Part shown: positions 25,801-37,800 of the stretch, in pieces
Numbering within the stretch: position 1 is the stretch's first letter
How the letters are laid out: the number at the start of each line of letters is the position of its first letter
Origin: Catonia carolina
Lineage: Eukaryota; Arthropoda; Insecta; Hemiptera; Achilidae
Length of the DNA: 64,000 bases
Reading direction: 5' to 3'
Assembly: GCA_035578175.1 (NCBI GenBank)
Contig: JAQMRL010000002.1
Location: 130,574,171-130,638,170, forward strand
Made by a program: the position numbers and the translations under genes
The notes under the pieces: generated by a model
Databases searched by the model: none
Seen by the model: the letters and a program-made list of their open reading frames with translations, nothing else
Told to the model about the DNA's origin: nothing

Positions 25801-28800
25801 TCTCGATTGTTTGAGTAACTATCAGATGGTAGGTATAAAAACTATTAGCGCCTTTGTAGTCAGTTTAGTACTCGTATTTGGACTGTAAATTGAATTAGGG
25901 TTTTCGGGCCGTTCGATATAGTGTAGTTACGGCACTGGTACTGAATTACGTTAATAATGCGTGTGCGTACGGGTGATATCATGTGCTTAATCATTGTTTT
26001 GGTAGTTAAGTTACAGTATCTTATTTATAGTCTAGTTTAGTTTAAGCTTTAAGTTTTATAATTTATTGAAAATTGAAGTAATCTATTTGTAATTTGTTAG
26101 TAGACTAGGCTTGATAACTAATGAAATTATTAATTGTGTTAATAAATAATTATTTTAGGTTTAAAGGAAGTTTGTTAATTATTATTTATTGAACCCAGGC
26201 ACCAAAAGGATCTTAGCTTAAGAGTTACAATACGTTTAAAAAAGAAAGTAATAACTATATTACCTGTGTGCAGAGAGCATTGTATATTTCATATAATCAT
26301 TGGCAGTCTCTTTGACAGTTCTCTCTTCAAGTAATATACGTGGCAGTGCATTGACAAGTAATTGTGGTAACTCTGAATTGTTTCCTGCATCAAATAGTCC
26401 AATCAGAGCCTCTTTGTTACAGAACGCTGGTAGTCGTAATTGAGCTATGCACAGCCTGTAATATTCAATAATGATTATTATTATAAAATTACTGAATAAC
26501 TTAAATCACTATAAATCGTTATAATGCATCCTGCAGATCAATTCTGTAATATAAATGTTTCAAGGGAGCTGAAAAGCTCCCTTTTATTAGTGAAATATTT
26601 ATACAATTGAATTCAATCAAAACAAGAAAGAAAACAGAACTAAAGTTTTACAAAACTATGGCAGAGCCACTTATAATGTATGGCAGTGAGGCATAGGTGC
26701 TTTAAATCAGAGAAAAAAGCCAAGCCAGAGCTGTGGAAATGAAATTTCTTCGAGCAGTGAAGGGCTGCACTCTTGAGAACAATAAGAAGTGACGTTATTA
26801 GACAAGAGTTGCAAATACTCGTATTTACCCTGGAGAAGAAGATCAATGAGTATAGGATCAACTGGGACACATGAAGGGGAACCGTTTGCCTAGATTGGCA
26901 ATAAATTATAAGCCAAATGGTTGAAGGGGTGTTGGTCGCCCGAGGGTAAGGTGTTTTCAGAACAGGCAGTACTGCCTATCCTATGAAGTGAAGAACAAGA
27001 AGAAGAAGGAGAAAAAGAAGAAGAAGAAGAAAAAGAAGAAAAAGAAGAAGAAGAAGAAGAAGAAGAAGAAGAAGAAGAAGAAGGAGAAGAATGAGTGGAG
27101 GAGGAGGAGGAGGAGGAGGAGGAGGAGGAGGAGAAGGAGAAGAAGAAGAAGAAGAAGAAGAAGAAGAAGAAGAAGAAGAAGAAGAATTTAATCATTATAT
27201 TCTTTGAAATTTATTTCTGACAAGTATTTAACAATGAATTTATTTGGTTGTAATGAAATACTCAGTTCAGTTATGTATGATAATTTATATTGACAATTAG
27301 GAAGAACGATGTAAAATTTTTCTAACTACAAAACATGATGAACTTACTGGAATATTCATATTACTTTCTGGTCCAACAACATTTAGAAATTAAAATTTTG
27401 AATGTTGGTCTACAAAAACCCCTGAGAGTTCAACATGTTCAACATGACTTTAAAAAATTTAGTAAGCTGTGATACTGTACTGGTAACCGGTACCGATTCT
27501 CTATCAATTACAAGTTATTGACTTTTGTGTTTTCCACAGTGGAGAGTTACTAAAATAGTTTAACAAGACTATGAGTGACAAGGGCAAAACATATTTATTT
27601 ATTGCATTATAGTAGGAATTATTTATATGCCTAAGTCATTTTTTAAGATTGAAGAGTAGAAAGGGCAGATAAAGAAGTGACACACTGAAAGTGAACTGTG
27701 TTCTTGATATATTATTATTCCTATAAATTGTTATTTAGTATATGCTTATATCATTTTGGGTGGAGGTGAGCAGTGCAGTTAATCAGGTATGACAGTTGGC
27801 CAATGACTACAGTAGGAACTGCTGCAGCAGTAGCAGTTCTGTTCCCAGTATCTGCTTGTACCAGGTCCAAAGTATCTCAGCTCCTACGACTCACTCACCT
27901 TATCACTAGTTCCGATAGAACCAAGAGCAGCGAGAATGATGTTTTTATTCACTCAGTTGATATTTCTGTATCAGTACTAGATACTACAAGTATCAGGTAC
28001 ATTATCAGTACCATTCAAAACTTGTATTTAGTTTTAATGGGAACAAAAAAATTCTGTTCCAACCCAAGACTATTGTGAATAAAAAACCATTTTTAGTTAT
28101 TTTTAGTTTAAATGTGCATTATGAAGAAATAAATTTTATTTAGGGGTAGTTAGCCGTGATTATGAAAAAAATGGATGAATCAAACTTTTAGACAATACGT
28201 TTCCTTGACAATGCTGTTTATGAATATCAGATTCTGTAAATAGCATATATTTAAGAGAAATAAGAACAAGAACAATAAGCCGCTTTTGCTATTTTACAGT
28301 GAAGTAACCAACAGACACCAGTAAAATGTTCTGTAGTAATACTTTTGTGTGGTACATAAATGTTTCATCCAATCAGTACTTTTACCTTCATGTAACTACG
28401 ACTAGTCATCTATATGAAATATAAAATAGTTTTTTGTATATAAATGATCATACCTGTCCCTATGACCAGGTGTTTCAGAAAAACCCAAAATCCATGGAGA
28501 ATCAAGATCTGTAGATGATGATTCTTGATGTGGTGGAGAGGAAGGAAGGGAAGTTCTATTTTGACCAGAAACATCAACCAAACTCATTGCTCTTTGAGTC
28601 CTGCAACAAAATATTACAAATTTTTAAGTTTTTTCAACAAAAGACAAAAAATATACCAAATAATCATTGTCTATAGTTTCTGATATCTGTGACATAATTA
28701 CTGATGGGCGATCAACTATGCTTGATAAACAATGATTATGACCATGCACACCCACATATAGTAAAAAAAAATCTTATTCCAAATTTTACTATTGGGAGAT

Positions 28801-31800
28801 TAAGACCCATCTTCTTTAATGTCCTAACCTTGACCCTTGAAATTTTCATTTGCTTGGGTGCTTGAATGAATATTTTGGAGAAATACATTTTGTTGATGAC
28901 AAAAAAATTCCAAAAAATGTCAAAACATTTTTACACAATTTGGATGGAAAATTCTATGGTGGCATTTAACAAAATTGTGTACTACAGGGCAGGGCTGTGG
29001 CTAGGGGGTGGCATGATGTGTCCCTGCCAGAGGTGCAGGTACAAAGAGGGTGCAAAATTAACCATGAAAAATTCAACTTTTTTTAGATTGGTGCAATTTA
29101 TCAAGCAATAAAAATTCCAAGTTAACCCCCTCCCCCAGTTTAGAGGGCGCAGATTCATCAAACTCGCCAAGGGCGCAGAAGGACCTTGCTGTGGTGCTGC
29201 TACAGGGACAAAAGCTTATACGATTCTGAAAACTTTATTTGACCTGTAATTACTTACTAGAATAAATAGTAATACATAATTGCTGACATTTGAGTATAAT
29301 TTACATGGGATTGATTTACAAGAGTTACTCGATACTGGTTTGAACTGACAAGTTTCAAATCATTATGTGTTGATTACACTCTTGTAAAAATAAATTTTGA
29401 TTTTGGTTAAATGAATTATGAATTTCCAAAACATTGCAAGTGCTAAAAACAAGATTTTAAAGGAGAAGGAATAAACACATTTGTGTTTCAATGTTTTGGC
29501 CTGTACAGCTGTTTCTTGAGTTCAATTTTTGTCACTAGGACAATCTACAAACAATACAAAATAATACAAGGCAAACAATCAAAAAAATCAGACAATCAAC
29601 TACATCATTGTTAGACACAACATTTGCATCATGATTTTGTAATAAAATGCATTTCACCGAAAATTACACTTACTTGTTTGGAAATGCATGATTAAAAAAA
29701 ATACATTAAAAAATAATGAGTTATAAATGTCAAACCTGTATACGTGAAATTGCCTTGCATCAACATGCAATCTTGAGTTTCCTGAGATATCGAGAAATTG
29801 CAGTTTTTTTGGCACTAATGTTGCTAAATTAACTCGATCTAGATTATTATGAGCCAGGTCCAACACCTAAGAACAAAGTATTAATTAACTATAATTCATG
29901 AGAATAGAATGCTGAGGCTTGTTGACAATTCTGTAATAAAACTAACTGACAATCAATTTTGACAAACTCCGGCTTTAGGAAAAATTGATAGAAAGAAAAT
30001 AGTTTTTCTCTTATCTTTATTCCGCTAATCTGTCAAGTAGACGCTGAAGTGGCTAATAATGACACAGTTGACATAATCAATTTGGTAAATAATTAATAAT
30101 AAAGAAAATATTGTAGGCTATAAATTTCAACTTATAAAATATGAAATTAAACAGTCAAAATACAAATAACAAAAATTGCAGGATTTAAGATTTAATTATT
30201 TAAGAGAAATTATAAAACCAAGTGTACTCAAAAAACCTAGTATGAAAAACAGACTACTGGAAATAATAATTTTCATCAATTCCATGTACAAAAAATATTA
30301 TAATAAAAAAATCTATATCTAAAAATTCAAAATTAAGAATAATTAAACTGTGATGATATAAAACTATCAGAAAGGTAAGATTAATATTTTTTGAATGTAC
30401 ATCTTTAGAATGAATAAAAATATTTCATTTTTATGAAAATAAACAACAAAAACGAATTGGTCTAACAAAATTGAGAAAGATTTACTATTATTAAGTATTT
30501 CAAAAGAGCTAATCAAAGACAGTGAAAGTTTTAGATAAAAAATTGATGTGTCTAGATTTCCAGAGGAAAAGGAACAAAACTATTAATCCCAAAAATAGAT
30601 AGAAGAAAGGAAGACATTACAGAGTGAAAGAATTAAAGAGCTTTCAAAAAAATATTATGAGAAAACTATGTCAGTGTGATACTTCGTGGTCAGAACATAA
30701 AAATTTAAATTTTTGAGCCACTCATTACTAATAATATTAAAAAAGTATGAAGCATAATATTAATGAAACTATAAAACTAGAACCTTTTAAACACAGACTA
30801 CCAGTAGTTGCGTATAGACATGATGTTTTACTATAACTTATAACATTTTTATTTTTGATACTGAAAACATGTTCCTTTAAAACTAAATTTTCTTTTTCTT
30901 CTTTTCATGGTATACAGCATCTAGCTCGTTTTGGCATCAAAATGTTAAATTTTTCATTAGAAAGCTGTAAATAAAATAAATTATACCCAGAGCAGTAGAG
31001 GTCCCCCAAGCCTCCCCCAACCACAGGCCCAGAACTCACTCATCTCCAATCATTTTCGGAAGATGCTCCATCCATCCATTGTACAATACTAATTCTCTCA
31101 TTTACACCTGCTATCTGCAACTTTCTCCATACAAAGCAATTTCAAATTCCGTCCTCCCTCGTACAATCTCCTAACCTCATAGAAAATGTATTACCACAGC
31201 TTCCAATCTGTGTTTCCTTTTCTTTACAAGAGCCCAAGCTTCACTTTCGCAGATTTTCAAAAAAAATTGGAACAAAATCGGCTTTATATCACCAAATCTC
31301 ATCAAATTATGGTAGTGAGCTCTATTCTTCAGTGCAGTTGTAATCGCTCTGCATTGTCACTGGAAATAATGTATTTTTGGTGTACACACCAAGCTCTCCG
31401 CCAAGACCATTTCGGCAGCCCAAGCCATTAAATGCTCTGACTCGCTTAATAAATACTAATACATAGATATTAATCATAATCTTGGACTTTGCTAGATCTC
31501 TTCCGACAAAAGCTATCACTTTAGTTTTTATGGCATTAAAATGAATTGCGTTTGACAATATCTTTTATGATTTATGGGTTACTGACCCTAAGAGCAGAAA
31601 TTCCAGCCAGACTTGGACAAGTCCTAAGTTGGTTTGAATGTATCCTTAATACTCGCAGGTGTGGTAACTTATCAATATGTCCAGGTAATTGTTGTATTTG
31701 ATTTCCAGACAAAACTAATTCTTCAATGTCAACCCAAGATTTGAGACAACTGAAACAAATGAGTTACAATTAACTTTTAAAAAGGTTTCATTAAAAGTAA

Positions 31801-34800
31801 TGTTTCGATGGACTAACTGGTGTTCAATTGGCTTAAATAATGTAATAAAATTAATTGCTTAATATGAGGGCTGGTTTTTCTCAACCTCCGATAGACCATA
31901 AATAAAAGACAAGTAAATATAGGGAATATATTGGTTTATTACTAAAAGTTACGTACACTTATAGTTACTTTTCAATATAATCACCTTGACAATTGAGACA
32001 TTTTTCGTACCTGTTGACGAGCTTTTTAATACCCTACTCAGAAAACGTTTCTGCCAATGAATTTAAATGAGAATTGATGTTGTTTTGGAGCTCCTCATTA
32101 GTTTGGAAGCGCTGCCCTTGAAGCTATTCTTCAGTTCAGGGAAAAGATGGAAGTCACTCTTGGGTCTATATAACGGGTGATCAAAAATGGCCCATTGAAT
32201 TTGTTCAAGGAGTCATTTGGTTACATCAGCACTGTGAGGATAGGTGTAGTCATGTATCAAAACAATTCCAGAAGTCAGCATATCTCTTCTTAGAGAGTTT
32301 GAGTAGTGGATCTGCAGAATTCAGAGGGACTTCCAAAAGTGTAATTGACAAGTTTCTTTATACTACATTTTATTGAATGTTGAAAGTAAGCAGTTCATGT
32401 GAACAACTACTTCAACCAATAGCTGTGGCACTTTCTCATGATCAACTATCAATATATATTAATTCACAATAAGATTATAATAGTGATATAATTCGATCCA
32501 TAAAATTATAATTGCACTTTTTGTTACAAATCAAATGAAAATTTACTTTAAAAATGAGAACACATTATCGGTTTTCATCAACCAGTATTGTTCTTAATGC
32601 CACTATAATTTTCTTCTTAATTGATACTCTAATTTACAAAATTTTTTGGTGAATACACCTTTATCAAAGTATATTTAAACACCATTGAAATTGAAACCAA
32701 TTAAATTATTAACATTTTTCAGAAGATAAAAAACTACTGTATACTCATACATAATCTGATGATGGTGGATCCATCAAAACACCTCAGTAAAAATATATAA
32801 CCCTAAAAATATAAGAAGCTATTAAAACATTGCTAAAAATATATATATACTAAAAGTGTATTGTCATTTAGATGGATTAGATGCTGAAAAATGCATTTTA
32901 AAGATTTATTTATAAATGAAAGTTTAGTTTGTATAAATTTGCACTTGACTTTCAATTTGTTACCATACATTATATAAAATAATTAAATGAGATATTATAA
33001 TTTGAATAATTTAATGGTATAATGATGTTGGGATGCAGATAATTCAGTAGAAGAGGTTCAGGAGTTTATTAATGTAATTAAACAAAAATTTTCTTACTTA
33101 CTTTTCAGATAAATGTGTTATATTATTGTAAGCTATATGAAGTGTTCTTAAATTATTAAATTTTGATAGAACACTGATATCACCGATGTCATTTGAAGTT
33201 AGGTACAACCTCTCCAGGTGATGATTATCACAAACAGATGTTGGTAACTGAGTTAAACAATTATTCGTCATATTTAGCACACGCATTCTGTTATTAAAAA
33301 AACAACAAATAATTTATGAATACTATATTATTTACATAAATGTATTATTACTAAAATTAAATTACATAAATGTTGTTGTTGTGTAGGTCATCAGCTGAAA
33401 GGCTAGTTGGAACCTCTACAAAGTTTTTTACCGATGATGAGCTCTGCTGTTCCATGTGTTTAGACCAATCAGAACGTTTGCCAGCATTCTCAGATAGTAT
33501 GAGTGTATCAGCCTGATAAACATTACGCGCGCACGCATATAGGAGCCACAGTAGTGTTCACTCGTGTCTTACATCTTGTACTGAACATGTCGATTATAGA
33601 GCACATTAACATACAATACTTTATACAGTAGAGCGTCAATAATTCGGACGTCAAAAATCCGGATTCAATTCTGGCAAAAAATGGGAATTAATTTATCGTT
33701 TAAAGCATTGTCTATTGCACAAATTAAATTAATTGTCTTAAATCAAAATAATAAGAGTCCTTTGAGTACAATATGGCGCCAAAGCTTATTATATATCACT
33801 CTTTTATATGTACAATTACAAATTTCGTTAAATAAAAATTAGTTCTTTATACATAACATATTTCGTAGTTTTACTTACCCGCTTCACATTTCTGTTAACA
33901 AATCTTGTAAAATGTAGTCGAAATCAGCTACTGTACTTTTCTTATTTTGAAGACGACTACTGGCAATTTTATCGGGGGTTTCGATAATCCGGATGGCGTC
34001 CGGTCCCAATTAATCCGGATTATTGATGCTCTACTGTAATATAAACAGCTGGTTCTATGTTCATAGGTATAATTGTTATTGAAAGACCAGAAAAATGGCT
34101 TCTTCTTCTTCTCTTCTTCCACTTTACGGATTAGGCAAATTGCCTGTTCCCACATCACACCATCTTTTTCTTGGCCTTCCCAAGCTTCTTACACCATCTG
34201 GTTTGTAATTTAGGGCTTGGAAAGGGGTCCTTTCAGGAGCCATTCTGTATACATGTTGCTGCCACCTTTGTCTATATATCCACATCTTATCCAAGACTGA
34301 CTCCTTCCTTTCTAGTTCTTGCAAGATGACACTATTTCTAATATGGTCTCTCTGACTGCAACCTTTCACCGCCCTCATGTATCTCATCTCAGCTGCTGCA
34401 ATACGACTTAAGTCTCTCTTTCTTGGCACCCAGGTCTCACAACCATATAATAGGATCGGCACAGCCATCACATCATACATTCTAAGCTGTGTGTCTTTCC
34501 TGGCCCGATGTTTAAATGTCCTGTTGATGTAGCCACAAACCAGTTGGAAACACAGTTGGAAAATGGCTAACGAAATATATAGCAAAGCTATAAGAGCAAG
34601 TATTGCCAACATTGCTGGCAAATCATTGGCTAGCTATGAAGTAGGTCAGGGCAATGTGTACGTTCAGAGCTCATCAACTCTGAAAAATAGTATAGAGGTT
34701 TTACTAAGTAAAATGAGAAGTGAAGTGGTTAACCATTGCCTTTCTCATTGAGCAAAAAAATATGCTTATCACCATACCAAGCTCTCTGAAAAGCATCTAT

Positions 34801-37800
34801 ACTTTTCACCCTGCAAATGAAACCTTCACTTATTCTCCACAGGGTCTGGCTATATAATGAAATTTATTACTCTGTATCTTTTACACCTCTACCTTTTATG
34901 TATTTAAATGTTTCAGTCGTATAATTAGCTGATCATGTGATAAAAAACAGAACTATTTTTTGTAGCCCTGGAACTAGGAGATCGAGTACAAATAATTTAA
35001 CACTCCACCTGCCTGTTACGGGCAAAAACAAAAATAATTATTAAATTTATATACATACCTAGAAGAAGCAAGAAAGAAATGTTCAGGCAGCGTAGAAATA
35101 CGATTATTTTGTAAGAATAATTGTTGAAGAGGAATATGTCTAATGACTGCTGGTAAAGATAGTAATTTATTAAAGCTAAGTTGTAATGTCTGTAAACAGC
35201 TTAATTCATTACAAAATAAATGATCTGGTAATCCTGTTAATTGGTTATGACTGGCAAATAATGTCCTTAGATGTTGACAACCAGCTATCCATTCTGGTAA
35301 TACTTCCAGTTCATTGCTGAAATAAATAAATTATATTATTAATAAGAGTTTATTGCTTTGGATTCACAGTACATTTAGTATTATAAATTATCATATGTTA
35401 CAATATTAATAATATTATATTTTACTGAAGAAGTGATCATTACAAAAAAATTTGGTGTGAAACACTCACACGACTTTCAATTGCCAATATAAATAATGAA
35501 ACATATAACCTATGTTTAATCATGAGTAAACAATGTAAAATGAAAAATATAACCTAATTTTAATCATGAGTGAATGATGCTAAATGAAAACCACTGTAGA
35601 ACTTAAATATAAGGAAACTCGCTAATTGACATAAGCTAGGCTCTGTAGAAAAAATTCTTGAAATAAAAGTGTAGGTTTTTAATTTTCTATAACTATGATT
35701 ACACACTTTTGCCCTAAAATGCATATTATGGCCACAATCTTAAAAAATATAATTACCATGAGAGCACAGCCCTCCAAGAATTTAAGCAGACATGGCCTAT
35801 TTTTTAGAGCGTACATTAATTTAGTAAATGTGCTGATTTTCAAAAAAATTTTAGGTGTAGTTTTTGAGAAAATTGTAAAAATGTGAAAAATTGCACAAAT
35901 TTCTGTTTGATCAATTATTTTAATGAAAATTTTCATGTCAGTTCCCTTAGTGGTACCTAACTAAAGTTCCATGTTTCATCTTCGCACAATATTCTTATCT
36001 TAAGATAGTTCGTCCACACAGACACACAGACTAATGCTAAGTTAATGGGTAATATTTTCATTTCTTTTATCATCCACTGATCAATACCTTGCTTTGTGTT
36101 TTGTAAAATTGCTATGTGTATTTGTTAAAATAAGTGATGTAAAGCTATATTATTAAAACCACTCTGCTTTTGAGACAATCATCTTCTCTAAAAAAAACAG
36201 GAGGTTATATCGCTCAGCGGACTAAATAATACAGACAATGATGCTCATAATGATTTTCAGACTCCACAAACATCACCAAATTAACAGCGATAGTTAAATA
36301 TTCGATTAACATTTTATGAATACCAATGGTGGTTTCATTTTTTGTACTAAATCAGTTATTTTTTCGTATTTTTATATAAAAAGCTTAGATCATTACTTAC
36401 TAAGATATATCCAAGTGATTTAAATGTGATGGTCTTGGTGAAACACTTAGCTTCTTTAGCTCTGAAATAAACACAAAACAATTTAGTAATAAATTTGTTA
36501 TGAATTTAATAAAAAAATTAAATAAATAAAATTAAAATTAAATAAATTTTTTTTATTAAAGTGTGATAAAAGTATTAATGGTTAACAATACATTACAAGC
36601 TTTAGTTAACTTAAAAAATTGAGATTATAGAAAACTGCAGCAATGTAAACCTAAAGTTGTTACACACCAATAGTTTTTGCATGAATTGTTGAAAAAATCT
36701 ATACAACTTTATTTTAAAGTGAAAGGTGAAATAATTATACTTACTGTTATTTCCAGCAATTAAAGATACTAAGGAATTTCCATTTAATGATAGTTCCTGC
36801 AGTTGGTTTTTAGAACATTGCACATTTTCTAGTTTGTCTAGTGCACTTAGATCAAGACTCTCAATTGTATTTTCACTTACATCAAGATGGGTCAGGTTCT
36901 GTAAACAATAAAATTTTGATTGTAATTTAAAGTACATAATCGTAGGAGCAGAACTCCTAGTTTTATTTTATCCCTAATGTATGCATGTTACAATCTCTTT
37001 AATTCAGAGCAATAAGCATCTCCTTAACCAAATGAGATGAGGATGATGTGTATGTCATGAAGTCCAGTGAAGTCTTGTACAGACCTAGGCCGACCATTCC
37101 TGAGGGAGTATGGTTAATTGAACCCCAACCATCAAAATTCACTGGTAACCACTATCTAGTATTCAAATTAATATTAAATAACTAACTTTACTAGGATTTG
37201 AACCAGGAGCCATCGTCTCTGAAAATCAGCCGTTTAACAGCTGACTCATGACAGCAGCTTTAAATCTAGACCAACCTGGTGGGTAGAAATCCTAGTTGTC
37301 ACTTCCTTGGTACAAAAAGTGATAAACTAGGCCTACTGAGAAAAATATAACATTGCATCATCATCATCATCCTTATCCCTCTCCCAAGTTTCCTCAGGTC
37401 TGGTCCAACACAACTCTTCTTCATCTTTCTCTATCACCAAACCATCTCTCCTGTATTACTTTCTTGGTATTACATCTTTCTCCAACTTATAAATAACTGC
37501 ACCTAGCTGTTTCTCTCTTGGCCTGCCTTTTGGATTAACCCTCCGTTTTTAAGTAGATCATTCTTTTAGGCAGTCTACCCTCCTTCCTACTGACATGATG
37601 AAACCATCATAGCTTTGTCTGTACAACTCTTTTTCAGGCTGTCCATTCCCCATGATATTCCATATCATCTGATATTAATGATTTGTGGCCCCTACAAGCA
37701 AAAATTTATTCCCTGGAAGAAACCCTCTTTTTGTCTGTTTCATCCTGGAGCAACATCTACTGAATTACTCTTTTTCAATTAAAACCAATAAGGTTTGCTA

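Larger units (their letters stand above)
33371..35025 (+). repeat. repeat H, copy with two insertions
   Basis: The two ends match the H copies at 23.8 kb and 53.8 kb (TCATCAGCTGAAAGGCTAGT at the left, TGTAGCCCTGGAACTAGGAG at the right). A Tigger MITE (33626-34036) and a LINE (34101-34559) sit inside it. The plus-strand open stretch at 34563-34751 is part of H, not a separate gene. Confidence 0.7.

Noticed and set aside
26988..27195. Open frames of poly-Lys/Arg (plus) and poly-Ser/Phe (minus)
   Set aside because: They are readings of the GAA/GGA microsatellite, open in all frames because of its composition.
34563..34751. 62-residue open frame (MANEIYSKAIRASIANIAGK...)
   Set aside because: It is part of repeat H, also present with stops at 24.1 kb.
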